NCBI GenBank assembly: GCA_031268055.1 | Contig: JAIRXY010000115.1 | Location: forward strand, 1-15,558 | Reading direction: 5' to 3' | Source: Prevotellaceae bacterium | Lineage (GTDB): Bacteria > Bacteroidota > Bacteroidia > Bacteroidales > UBA932 | Length of the DNA stretch: 15,558 nucleotides | Shown here: positions 1 through 7,612 of the stretch, one piece after another | Position numbering within the stretch: the stretch's first letter is position 1 | How the letters are laid out: every line of letters starts with the position of its first letter | The notes under the pieces: generated by a model | The model's input: only the letters and a program-made list of their open reading frames with translations | What the model was told of the DNA's origin: nothing | Database searches by the model: none | Program-made: the position numbers and the translations under genes

Positions 1-1
1 C

Positions 2-622
2 GACCCGCGCTTGGACGCTACCGTGGTTTACAACGGCGCCAAGTGGAAGGATAAAAGCGCAACCGGAGCATATACGGAAACTACGATAAATGTTTTGTCG
101 GGCGTAGATGCCTATGGATCCGAAAATGTGACCCAATCCGGCTACTATGTGCGCAAGCTCTTTGACCCCGACCACGAAACGGATTTGAGAATGAGCAACA
201 ACATCATCATGATGCGCTATGCCGACGTGCTGCTCATGTATGCCGAAGCCTGCGAAAGGACCAATACATGCACCGAAGATGTGTGGAATAGCACCATACG
301 CCCCATACGCGAGCGGGCGGGCTTTACGGCTGCCGCCGCGCTGAGCTACCCGGAGGCTGCCAACCTGCGCGAAATTATCCGCCGCGAACGCCGATGCGAG
401 CTGGCCTGCGAAGGGCTTCGCTACTACGACCTGATTCGCTGGGATGGCCTTGAATCGGCCGGAAATCTCCTCAACGGAGTTGTATATGGCGCCAAATTGA
501 CGGACGACTACGTCAAGGTGAAAACCTATACATATACTGCCGGAAGGGACGAATGGTGGTCGTTGCCGCAGCACGATATGGACCAGATTCCTACTTTGCG
601 GCCAAACAATCCGAATTATTAA
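2..622 (+). CDS. SusD/RagB-like glycan-binding outer-membrane lipoprotein, C-terminal part (5' truncated by window edge)
   Basis: The frame is open from the first base, so the gene starts upstream; about 206 C-terminal residues are visible out of the roughly 500-600 usual for the family. The fragment opens with DPRL, common in SusD proteins. It then carries the typical helical C-terminal signatures: MRYADVLLMYAEA, then RRERRCELACEGLRYYDLIRW, and the NPNY end (RagB/SusD, PF07980). SusD proteins are surface lipoproteins that cap a SusC TonB-dependent transporter and bind the target oligosaccharide. SusC should lie upstream of the window. The next gene, a SusE/F-like lipoprotein, begins 17 nt after the stop, which supports one PUL transcript. 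The GH76 enzyme further down suggests the ligand is an alpha-mannan-type glycan; that is inference from context. Confidence 0.95.
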   Translation, partial: DPRLDATVVYNGAKWKDKSATGAYTETTINVLSGVDAYGSENVTQSGYYVRKLFDPDHETDLRMSNNIIMMRYADVLLMYAEACERTNTCTEDVWNSTIRPIRERAGFTAAAALSYPEAANLREIIRRERRCELACEGLRYYDLIRWDGLESAGNLLNGVVYGAKLTDDYVKVKTYTYTAGRDEWWSLPQHDMDQIPTLRPNNPNY

Positions 623-639
623 TTTAACTGTAAATCGAA

Positions 640-1776
640 ATGAAAAATACTTTTAATTGCTTAATGATGGGCTTTTGTATGTCCGCGGCGCTTACTGCCT
701 GCACCGAAGATATGGCATACAAGGAAGGGGAGGTAGTGGCGTCCGGTGGACCATCCGTGCCAAAAGACAGCTACTACATCGAGCTGCAGGCTGGCGCGGG
801 GGTTGCCACTTCTTTCTCATGGCTACCGGGAGCCTGCGAAGACGGGTACCCTGTGCAGTACGAAGTGGTGTTCTTTGACCAGCCTGCAAATGGACGGGAG
901 GTAGAGCGCGTAGACGCTGGATTCAAAACATCAATAAATATTTCTCACAAGCAGCTCAACAGCATTGCCAGCGAAGCCGGCGTTGAGCCAAATCAGGTGG
1001 GATCACTATACTGGACGGTAAACGTCTCAAGAGGCCTGACCGAGGCTATTTCTGCGCAGCGCTATAACCTGGAGGTAAAACGCCTGCTCGGATTCTCGTA
1101 CATCCCGCCAACAATCTACTTGGTAGGCTCCGGTACCGAAGGCGGCAGCAATGCTGCAGACGCTGTACCGTTCAGAACAGTTGGCGACGGAGAATACGAA
1201 ATCTATACCCAATTCTCTGCCGGAGAATACCTGATTGTGGACGACCCGCAAAATCCGGAGCACTCATACGCCATTCAGGGTAGCCAAGCTATTGAAACCA
1301 CGGCGGCGGTAACGGCGCCATCCAACGGTATATACCGCATTACGCTGGACTTTAACGTGAAAGCGGCCATTTTGGAGCAGGTTACAAGCGTAAACCACTG
1401 GTTTTGCACCAAATCGGAGCTCACGCCGATGGAGTACGCCGGACGTGGCGTATGGGTACTGAGAGATCACTACCTTGATGCTAATGACTACTGGGTGGCT
1501 GTGCCTCCGGGATCGCAGGACGACCGCTACCATTTCCGCGCCACGCTTGCCGGCAATGCGCTGGAATGCTGGGGACCGGTAAGTAGCGGAGAAGACGGAA
1601 AGCCTTCTTCTATTGATCCGGCCAACGAGTATTTCCAGCTGAAACCTTACACAATAGGAGCGTTTGACCAATGGGGGCCGAAATTCAAATACCATGCGTC
1701 GGTATGCGAAAAAACGGTAGATATTTATGTGGATATGGCCGCCAATCCTCCTACGCATAGATTTGTACTTAAATAA
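640..1776 (+). CDS. SusE/SusF-like surface glycan-binding lipoprotein (single unit)
   Basis: A 378-aa protein with a lipoprotein signal peptide: basic MKN start, hydrophobic stretch, lipobox LTAC with Cys21 as the acylated residue. Acidic TED follows the Cys, resembling Bacteroidota surface-export signals. Residues about 40-145 look like the N-terminal SusE beta-sandwich (YEVVFFD, then LNSIASEAGV and LYWTV). Residues about 155-378 carry two further modules with IYLVGSGTEGG, GEYEIYTQFSAGEY, IYRITLDFN and WGPKFKYH. Order and sequence match the SusE/SusF outer-membrane family (PF14292 type), which binds polysaccharide at the cell surface without cleaving it. Similarity is strong to both halves of the next protein. 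The ATG at 640 is chosen because the signal peptide starts there. The start is preceded by an A-rich stretch with no Shine-Dalgarno. The ligand cannot be read from sequence. Confidence 0.88.
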   Translation: MKNTFNCLMMGFCMSAALTACTEDMAYKEGEVVASGGPSVPKDSYYIELQAGAGVATSFSWLPGACEDGYPVQYEVVFFDQPANGREVERVDAGFKTSINISHKQLNSIASEAGVEPNQVGSLYWTVNVSRGLTEAISAQRYNLEVKRLLGFSYIPPTIYLVGSGTEGGSNAADAVPFRTVGDGEYEIYTQFSAGEYLIVDDPQNPEHSYAIQGSQAIETTAAVTAPSNGIYRITLDFNVKAAILEQVTSVNHWFCTKSELTPMEYAGRGVWVLRDHYLDANDYWVAVPPGSQDDRYHFRATLAGNALECWGPVSSGEDGKPSSIDPANEYFQLKPYTIGAFDQWGPKFKYHASVCEKTVDIYVDMAANPPTHRFVLK

Positions 1777-1794
1777 TTAAACAAGCGAAAGAAT

Positions 1795-3942
1795 ATGAAA
1801 ACAATTTTCAATACACTATTTATTGCGCTAACGATAGCATGCTTTTCATTGGCGGGCTGCAAGGACGAAATGGAGTACAGCAATAGCGGCGTATCTCCCG
1901 CAACACCGGTTTGGCCGGAGGAAGGCGCAGCGATAGCGCTCTACAACTCCGATGTGGCTTCCCTGGATTTCAAGTGGGAAGCCGCGGATGCCGCCGGCGC
2001 GCCATACTACCAGATAGTATTTTACGCCGCAGACCGTACAACGGAGCTGTACCGCGTGGCGCCAACCGACAGGCAGCTGCTTGTTGCGGTGCCGCATAAA
2101 ACGCTCAACTTGATTGCTAACATGGCCGGCATTGCCCCCAGCGCTGCAGGCGACGTTTACTGGGCGATAGCCTCCGTAAAAGGTACAATGGAGGACATTT
2201 CGGCGGCAAGAAAGCTTACGCTGCAATCCTATCGGGTATTTGACGATTTGCCCGTGAGCCTGTACGTCGCGGGTGATGTAGCCGAGGGGGGCGCAGATGT
2301 GGCCGCTGCGCCCAAATTTAGAGCTGCCGGCGAAGGTGAGTATGAAGTATACACCCACCTTCGCGCGGGCGGCGGATTCTACTTTACTAATAAAAATTCC
2401 TCCGGCGGAGGCCGTAGCTTTACGGCCGAATCCGATTTTCTGGTAGAAACCACCGGAGCTCCGTCTGCGCCGCTCACCGTAAGCGAAGATGGGGTGTACC
2501 ACATTACAGCCAGCTTCATAACGGGCGCCGTGACGGTGACCGGAGTTTCGAACGTACGCTACTTTGTGCCAAGCGCCGATACCTATACGCCAATGACCTA
2601 CGACGGATATGGAAAATGGTCGCTGCATGTAGCGCTCGGCAGCCTTACAAGCGACAATAACAAGTATAAGTTTGTGGCTACCGTAGGCGGTACCGACCGC
2701 TCGTGGGGATGCAGCGCACAGGGTGGACAAGCAAATCCGCCGCAAATACTGGAGGGCGACTACTTTTATGTCTACCAGAACGACCATAGCGCTGGTGGTA
2801 GCAACGAGTTAGCGCGCTACTCCTACCGGTATATGACCGAGCTGGCTAATCAAGAAGTAGATTTGCTGCTCGACATGTCGTCGGACAACGACCACTATAC
2901 CCATGCAGTAGATGCGGGCGACCTCACCGTTTATCCGGTGGAGCAGCTCAATGAGCCGGACGAAAACGCTTCGGTAGCCTTGAGCAAGGTATCCGGATCG
3001 TCGCTGACTTTCTCGTGGAAGCCATCTTCCGGAACAGGGCCAACGCCAAAGTACGATGTGATATTTTATAGCGATGCCGAAGGAACAAATGAGATAGGTA
3101 CGGCTGCTGCCGACAACAATCGCTTTACCGCTACGGCTACCGTATTGCATGCTGCGGTAGAATCCATATCTGCCGCAGCCGGTATTCCGGCAGAAGGCGT
3201 TGGCGACATATGGTGGAGCGTGCGTACCACGGTGCTCACCCAATCGGAGATAGCCGCTACTTCACCGCGTAAGCTCACGGTCACCCGACTGCCGGGCATA
3301 CCTGCTGCCGTTTACATCACAGGGGCTGCCTCCGAAGCAGGAGCAACGCTTGGCGATGCAGTAGCGCTGAAAAAAACGGAACCCGGCATATTTGAAATCT
3401 ATACCAAGCTCACTTCCGGCAGCGCCTACTACTTTGTGGACGCCGCTACCGGCACACCGCGACAATTCTCCGTATCCGGAACAAGCATTGTTGAAGGCGG
3501 AGCTATTGAGGTTGATGCTACAGCCGTGTATAAAATAACGCTGAACTTTAATACTGATGTGGCTGCTTATAAAGAAATCACGGGGGTTGGTATATGGCCG
3601 TGTAGCGATGAAGTAGTGCTGATTCCATTAACCTATTCGGCAAATGGCGTATGGAGCGCAACAGATTATACCACAGGGAATGCTAATACTGACTGGGGGA
3701 ATGCCCGTTACAAAATCAGAATGGATAGCCCTGAGGGAAATACGTGGTGGATTACCGCCAATGGAACAGATAGTCCTCCGGGGGATAATCCTAATCCATC
3801 CTATTTTTACATGCGAGAAACATCGGCGTATACCCAATGGGATGATAAGTGGAAGATTAATGGCGAATTTGGGAATGCTACTTTTGACGTATCAGTCTCC
3901 TTAAATGTGAGTGAGCCTACGCACTTAATAACAAGAAAATAA
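1795..3942 (+). CDS. Tandem (double-unit) SusE/SusF-like surface glycan-binding lipoprotein
   Basis: A 715-aa lipoprotein: signal peptide with lipobox LAGC (Cys22) followed by acidic KDE, consistent with surface display. It contains two complete SusE-like units, at about residues 33-385 and 386-715. Each repeats the order seen in the 378-aa neighbour. The Ig-like module gives YYQIVFYA / YDVIFYSD, then LIANMAGIAPSAAGDVYWAI / SISAAAGIPAEGVGDIWWSV. A second module gives VSLYVAGDVAEGG / AAVYITGAASEAG and GEYEVYTHLRAG / GIFEIYTKLTSG. The third gives VYHITASF / VYKITLNF, then PMTYDGYGKWS / PLTYSANGVWS. Both the 378-aa protein and unit 2 end in a (P/E)PTH-type strand. Role by family: polysaccharide binding at the outer-membrane surface. 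It starts 18 nt after the previous stop. The duplication probably multiplies binding sites (inference). Confidence 0.87.
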   Translation: MKTIFNTLFIALTIACFSLAGCKDEMEYSNSGVSPATPVWPEEGAAIALYNSDVASLDFKWEAADAAGAPYYQIVFYAADRTTELYRVAPTDRQLLVAVPHKTLNLIANMAGIAPSAAGDVYWAIASVKGTMEDISAARKLTLQSYRVFDDLPVSLYVAGDVAEGGADVAAAPKFRAAGEGEYEVYTHLRAGGGFYFTNKNSSGGGRSFTAESDFLVETTGAPSAPLTVSEDGVYHITASFITGAVTVTGVSNVRYFVPSADTYTPMTYDGYGKWSLHVALGSLTSDNNKYKFVATVGGTDRSWGCSAQGGQANPPQILEGDYFYVYQNDHSAGGSNELARYSYRYMTELANQEVDLLLDMSSDNDHYTHAVDAGDLTVYPVEQLNEPDENASVALSKVSGSSLTFSWKPSSGTGPTPKYDVIFYSDAEGTNEIGTAAADNNRFTATATVLHAAVESISAAAGIPAEGVGDIWWSVRTTVLTQSEIAATSPRKLTVTRLPGIPAAVYITGAASEAGATLGDAVALKKTEPGIFEIYTKLTSGSAYYFVDAATGTPRQFSVSGTSIVEGGAIEVDATAVYKITLNFNTDVAAYKEITGVGIWPCSDEVVLIPLTYSANGVWSATDYTTGNANTDWGNARYKIRMDSPEGNTWWITANGTDSPPGDNPNPSYFYMRETSAYTQWDDKWKINGEFGNATFDVSVSLNVSEPTHLITRK

Positions 3943-3964
3943 TAATATTATTACGAAAATTTTT

Positions 3965-5215
3965 ATGAAAAATATACTATTGATTTTAGTAGGTATTCTA
4001 TCTGCCGCCGGGTGCGGGCAGGTAGATGATGTGTACTACGAACGTACACCCTCCTCATTGAGCGACGGCTCCGATTACACGCCCATCAGTAAAGCGTACT
4101 GGTCGCAGGTAGCCGATAGCGCTACCGAGGCTTTGATTAACAACTTCTGGAGTAGCGCCAATGATTACTTTTACATGGATTTTCAGCCTCCCGAGCTGCA
4201 TCCTGGCGGCTTCCAGTATTGGCCGCAGGCGCACGCTATGGACGTGGTGATTGATGCGTATGTCCGTACACAAGACGCAGCGTATTTAGAGTACTATGCA
4301 AAATGGTTTACGGGGGTGAAGCAAGGTAATCAGGCTACCTACGGTGGCGCCAATTACAGAAATCAGTACGTTGACGATATGGCATGGATTACGTTGACCA
4401 TGCTGCGAATGTATGAAACCCATCCCAGCCATCCGGAAGAATATCTGGCCACCGCCGCTCAGATTTACAACGACTGGATTATTACGGAGTGGACAGACAG
4501 CCCTTGCGGTGGCGGCATACGCTGGAGAACATCCAGCTACACCGAGGGAAAAAATGCGTGTACCAACTGTCCGGCGGCTATTATAGCCTGCCGTCTCTCC
4601 GGATTCTACAAGACTCTGGGCGATAACGACAAGGCCGCTAAATACCTTGCCGATGCTCAGCAGCTCTACCATTGGATCAGGAGTATGCTCTACGACAGCC
4701 GCACGAAAATACTTTACGGTGGCGTAGATGTAGAAAACGGAGCGGAAAAGAGGAGCACTACTTCATTGTCGTATGAAGTAGGTACGGCGGTGGGCGCAGC
4801 GCAGGAGCTGTATCACCTTACCGGCGAAAGTTATTTCCTGACCGATGCGGTAGACATGGCAAACAAAGCCACTACCGATGGCATGCCGATGGACGGCGCT
4901 ACCGGCTGCTTGCGCAGCGAAGGCCCCGGTAATGGCGATGGAGGGCTGTTCAAAGGTATTTTTATCCGCTACTTTGTGAAGCTTACCAACGATACCAACG
5001 TGGATAAGGATAAGCGGAAGCAATTTTATACCTTTATGGTGCACAACGCCACTACGCTTTGGACAGCGGGCGTGCACAGAGACGGCAACTATGCCGACAT
5101 GTTTGGGCCTAACTGGGCTGAGCTGATTCCTCAATCGGGCGTTGTAGGGCTGCAAGGCCACGTATCGGGTTGCACGTTGCTGGAGGCCATGAATGTGTTA
5201 CAGCCGGTAGAGTAA
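3965..5215 (+). CDS. GH76 family glycoside hydrolase (endo-alpha-1,6-mannanase type), lipoprotein
   Basis: A 416-aa protein with signal peptide and lipobox SAAGC (Cys17), so a membrane-anchored, probably surface or periplasmic lipoprotein. The body fits the (alpha/alpha)6-barrel GH76 family (PF03663). The paired catalytic aspartates sit in YVDDMAW at Asp137-Asp138. Other family features are GGGIRWR at about 182-188, the KNACTNCPAAIIACRL stretch at about 196-211, and EGPGNGDGGLFKGIFIRY near residue 330. Known GH76 enzymes cleave alpha-1,6-mannan backbones of fungal mannan with retention of configuration. It is the last gene of the PUL, 22 nt after the double SusE-like gene and directly before a strong terminator. 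It is the only enzyme visible, so debranching mannosidases would have to be elsewhere. Family assignment is firm; exact linkage specificity is inferred. Confidence 0.92.
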   Translation: MKNILLILVGILSAAGCGQVDDVYYERTPSSLSDGSDYTPISKAYWSQVADSATEALINNFWSSANDYFYMDFQPPELHPGGFQYWPQAHAMDVVIDAYVRTQDAAYLEYYAKWFTGVKQGNQATYGGANYRNQYVDDMAWITLTMLRMYETHPSHPEEYLATAAQIYNDWIITEWTDSPCGGGIRWRTSSYTEGKNACTNCPAAIIACRLSGFYKTLGDNDKAAKYLADAQQLYHWIRSMLYDSRTKILYGGVDVENGAEKRSTTSLSYEVGTAVGAAQELYHLTGESYFLTDAVDMANKATTDGMPMDGATGCLRSEGPGNGDGGLFKGIFIRYFVKLTNDTNVDKDKRKQFYTFMVHNATTLWTAGVHRDGNYADMFGPNWAELIPQSGVVGLQGHVSGCTLLEAMNVLQPVE

Positions 5216-5227
5216 GTTAAAAAACAT

Positions 5228-5243
5228 CCTGCAAGGTTGCAGG
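5228..5243 (+). other. Small inverted repeat just before the PUL terminator
   Basis: CCTGCAA and TTGCAGG form a 7-bp inverted repeat with only GG between, or a more realistic 6-bp stem with a 4-nt loop. It lies between the GH76 stop and the main terminator hairpin and could help terminate or protect the 3' end of the PUL transcript. It has no T tract of its own. Confidence 0.45.
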
Positions 5244-5254
5244 GATAAGAGGGA

Positions 5255-5286
5255 GGGGCTGTTTGCTTGTCAAGCAGCCCCTTTTT
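5255..5286 (+). terminator. Rho-independent terminator of the PUL operon
   Basis: The 11-nt arm GGGGCTGTTTG (5255-5265) pairs with CAAGCAGCCCC (5271-5281), with one T:G wobble, around the 5-nt loop CTTGT. Five T residues follow (5282-5286). This is a textbook intrinsic terminator 40 nt after the GH76 stop. It insulates the PUL from recG. Confidence 0.9.
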
Positions 5287-5334
5287 GTCTCTACACCCTA
5301 TCCTGCCATATGTCATACGCTATTAAAGCGTGGT

Positions 5335-5348
5335 AATGCAGCTGCATT
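5335..5348. repeat. 14-bp perfect palindrome in the GH76-recG intergenic region
   Basis: AATGCAGCTGCATT is self-complementary over its whole length. It has no T tract and lies about 110 nt before the recG promoter, so it is neither an obvious terminator nor a core promoter element. A dimeric DNA-binding site is possible, but nothing else supports that. Confidence 0.4.
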
Positions 5349-5389
5349 TGGCTTGCAGCCTGCGTTGACAACGATTTTTTTTGAGTACG

Positions 5390-5424
5390 CCGTATTCGTA
5401 ATTCCGTATTCGTAATTCTTAATT
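5390..5424. repeat. Degenerate heptamer tandem array (CCGTATT/CGTAATT)
   Basis: Five consecutive 7-bp units: CCGTATT and CGTAATT alternate twice, giving two exact copies of a 14-bp unit (5390-5417), and CTTAATT follows (5418-5424). The last unit is the exact reverse complement of AATTAAG, the heptamer repeated six times at 13801-13842, so the two arrays belong to one repeat family in opposite orientations. This one sits immediately upstream of the recG promoter. Confidence 0.8.
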
Positions 5425-5434
5425 AAATTTGCCG

Positions 5435-5465
5435 CTTGTCAATTTAGGAATTTCGTGTAACTTTG
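5435..5465 (+). promoter_or_regulatory. Probable recG promoter, Bacteroidota type
   Basis: A perfect TAnnTTTG -7 element (TAACTTTG, 5458-5465) is preceded by CTTG (5435-5438), a near match to the TTTG -33 element, at 19-bp spacing. Bacteroides sigma-70 promoters typically show about 19-21 bp here. The predicted start of transcription falls within a few bases of the recG ATG at 5474, implying a very short or absent 5' leader. Confidence 0.6.
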
Positions 5466-5473
5466 TCACACCT

Positions 5474-7576
5474 ATGGCGTATATCTTAGATACCGAAGTA
5501 AAATTTTTGCCCGGAGTAGGTCCCAAGCGCGCCGAGCTGCTGCAAAAGGAGCTCAACATCTGCACGTTTGGCGACCTGCTCTATCATTTCCCTTTTCGCT
5601 ACGTCGACAAAACGCGCATATACGCTATCCGCGAGGTGAATGAGGACTTGCCCTACGTGCTGCTCAAAGGAAAAATAGTAGGCTTTCGCGAGGTGAATGC
5701 AAAGCAGAAAAGGCTCATCGCCATATTTGCCGACAGCACGGGGAGCATAGAGCTGGTGTGGTTTAAGGGCATTACGTTTATCCAAAAAAATCTGCATGCA
5801 GGCAGCTTCTACACCATCTTCGGCAAGCCAACTTCCTTCAACGGAAAGCTCAACATTGTGCACCCCGAGCTGGAGGACATGACAAAGGAGGAGGGCAAGA
5901 TAACCTCCAGCATACAGGCAGTGTACAACAGCACCGAGCGGCTCAAGGATATGGGGCTGGGAACGCGCGCTATAGGCCGCCTGCAGAGCGCGCTGCTGGG
6001 CATGTCGCTGCCCAGGGTGGAGGAAACGCTGCCGCCGTACATGCTTGAAGCCAACCACCTCATACCGCTCCGCGAGGCGCTGCTCAACATCCACTTCCCG
6101 CAAAGCCCGGAGCTGCTGAAAAAAGCGCAGGACAGGCTAAAGCTCGAGGAGCTGTTTTACGTGGAGCTGAGCATCCTGCGCACGCGCACAAAGCGCATAA
6201 AAGCGTGCAACGGATTTCACTTCTCGCAGGTAGGGGAGCTGTTCAACCAATTTTACTACAACCATCTACCGTTTGAGCTGACCGGCGCGCAAAAGCGCGT
6301 CATCAAGGAAATTCGCGCCGACACAGGCTCCGGCCGCCAAATGAACAGGCTGCTGCAAGGAGACGTGGGCAGCGGAAAAACGATGGTGGCGCTCATGTGT
6401 ATGCTCATTGCCGCCGGCAACGGATTCCAGAGCTGCATCATGGCGCCTACCGAAATTTTGGCCACGCAGCACTTCAAAAGCATGACCGAAATGCTGCACA
6501 GCATGAGCGTGAACGTAGCGCTGCTCACCGGCTCTACAAAAAAAGCGGAGCGCAGAGGCCTGCTCGAAAGGCTCGCGCAGGGCGACATCCACATCCTCGT
6601 TGGGACGCACGCGCTGATAGAGGATGCCGTGCGCTTTCGCCAGCTTGGGCTGGTGGTGATAGACGAGCAGCACCGCTTTGGCGTGGCGCAGCGCGGCAAG
6701 TTGTGGGAAAAAAGCGAAAACCCGCCCCACATGCTGGTGATGACGGCAACGCCCATACCGCGCACGCTGGCCATGACCCTGTACGGCGACCTCGACGTGT
6801 CGGTCATAGACGAGCTCCCCCCCGGACGAAAACCCGTAAAAACCGTTCATTTTTTTGACAACAAGCGCGACCGCGTATTTAGCTTCATGCACGAGCAAAT
6901 CGCCGCAGGAAGGCAGGTGTACGTCGTTTATCCGCTCATACGGGAGTCCGAAAAGATGGACTACAAAAACCTGCAGGACGGCTGGGAGATGATTACTCAG
7001 GTATTCCCCGCGCCAAAGTACAAGGTCTGCATGGTGCACGGCAAGCTCAAGAACGACGAAAAGGAAGCTGCCATGCAGGAGTTTGTGCGCGGCGAAGCGC
7101 ACATCATGGTGGCCACATCGGTCATAGAGGTAGGCGTTAACGTTCCCAACGCCAGCGTCATGGTGATAGAGAGTACCGAGCGCTTTGGGCTTGCCCAGCT
7201 GCACCAGCTGCGCGGACGCGTGGGGCGAGGCGCAGAGCAATCGTTCTGCATCCTGATGAGCGGCGTGAAGCTCAGCGCCGACAGCCGCCACCGCATGGAA
7301 ATGATGTGCAGCACCAACGACGGCTTTCAGATAGCCGAGGCCGACCTTAAGCTGCGCGGCCCGGGCGACCTTGAGGGCACCATGCAGAGCGGCGTGGCCT
7401 TTGACCTGCACATAGCAAACCTCGGAACGGACGGCAAGATTCTGGAGCATGCGCGCCACCTTGCCGAGCAGGTGTTGGACGAAGACCCGCTGCTGAGCGG
7501 CAGCAAAAATGAGCTGCTGCTCAAAACCCTCGGCAGGCTAAAGAGCAGCGCAAAGGATTATAGCGTTATCAGCTGA
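5474..7576 (+). CDS. recG: ATP-dependent DNA helicase RecG
   Basis: A 700-aa protein, close to the usual RecG length of about 690. RecG remodels stalled replication forks and branch-migrates Holliday junctions. The N-terminal region opens with a helix-hairpin-helix-like VKFLPGVGPKRAELL, followed by the wedge OB-fold (about 60-150, YVLLKGKIVGF). The helicase core has Walker A GDVGSGKT at 296-303, the DEQH box at 397-400, MTATPIPRTLAMTLYGDLD, the SVIEVGVNVP block and QLRGRVGRG at 578-586. The ATG at 5474 is preferred over an in-frame TTG at 5429. The TTG would add 15 residues unlike RecG and would lie upstream of the -7 promoter element, so it would not be in the transcript. The coding part is more GC-rich than its AT-rich flanks. 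Confidence 0.97.
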   Translation: MAYILDTEVKFLPGVGPKRAELLQKELNICTFGDLLYHFPFRYVDKTRIYAIREVNEDLPYVLLKGKIVGFREVNAKQKRLIAIFADSTGSIELVWFKGITFIQKNLHAGSFYTIFGKPTSFNGKLNIVHPELEDMTKEEGKITSSIQAVYNSTERLKDMGLGTRAIGRLQSALLGMSLPRVEETLPPYMLEANHLIPLREALLNIHFPQSPELLKKAQDRLKLEELFYVELSILRTRTKRIKACNGFHFSQVGELFNQFYYNHLPFELTGAQKRVIKEIRADTGSGRQMNRLLQGDVGSGKTMVALMCMLIAAGNGFQSCIMAPTEILATQHFKSMTEMLHSMSVNVALLTGSTKKAERRGLLERLAQGDIHILVGTHALIEDAVRFRQLGLVVIDEQHRFGVAQRGKLWEKSENPPHMLVMTATPIPRTLAMTLYGDLDVSVIDELPPGRKPVKTVHFFDNKRDRVFSFMHEQIAAGRQVYVVYPLIRESEKMDYKNLQDGWEMITQVFPAPKYKVCMVHGKLKNDEKEAAMQEFVRGEAHIMVATSVIEVGVNVPNASVMVIESTERFGLAQLHQLRGRVGRGAEQSFCILMSGVKLSADSRHRMEMMCSTNDGFQIAEADLKLRGPGDLEGTMQSGVAFDLHIANLGTDGKILEHARHLAEQVLDEDPLLSGSKNELLLKTLGRLKSSAKDYSVIS

Positions 7577-7596
7577 AAAAAAAATCCTTTTTTTTT
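7576..7596. repeat. A9/T9 inverted repeat at the recG stop codon
   Basis: Nine A residues (7576-7584, the first being the last base of the recG stop) are separated by TCC from nine T residues (7588-7596). The stem would be A:T only, so it is a weak hairpin, but it ends in a T tract and could act as a partial terminator between recG and the DUF3108 gene. It also offers two homopolymer tracts prone to slippage or sequencing error, though both lie outside the coding frames as called. Confidence 0.5.
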
Positions 7597-7612
7597 GAAC
7601 AATAAATTTTTG

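Noticed and set aside
1846..2787. A 313-aa minus-strand open frame opposite the double SusE-like gene
   Set aside because: It is antisense to clear SusE-like modules, rich in Arg, Gly and Cys, and has no domain signature.
3940..3953. 14-bp AT-only palindrome at the stop of the double SusE-like gene
   Set aside because: It is perfect but made only of A and T in an AT-rich gap between operon genes. It is likely chance and too weak for a hairpin.
5429..5473. TTG-initiated extension of recG by 15 residues
   Set aside because: The added residues are not RecG-like, and the TTG lies upstream of the TAACTTTG promoter element, so the ATG at 5474 is the better start.
6266..7459. A 397-aa minus-strand open frame inside recG
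   Set aside because: It is fully antisense to the strongly conserved RecG helicase motifs, has a skewed His/Ala/Val-rich composition and shows no recognisable domain.
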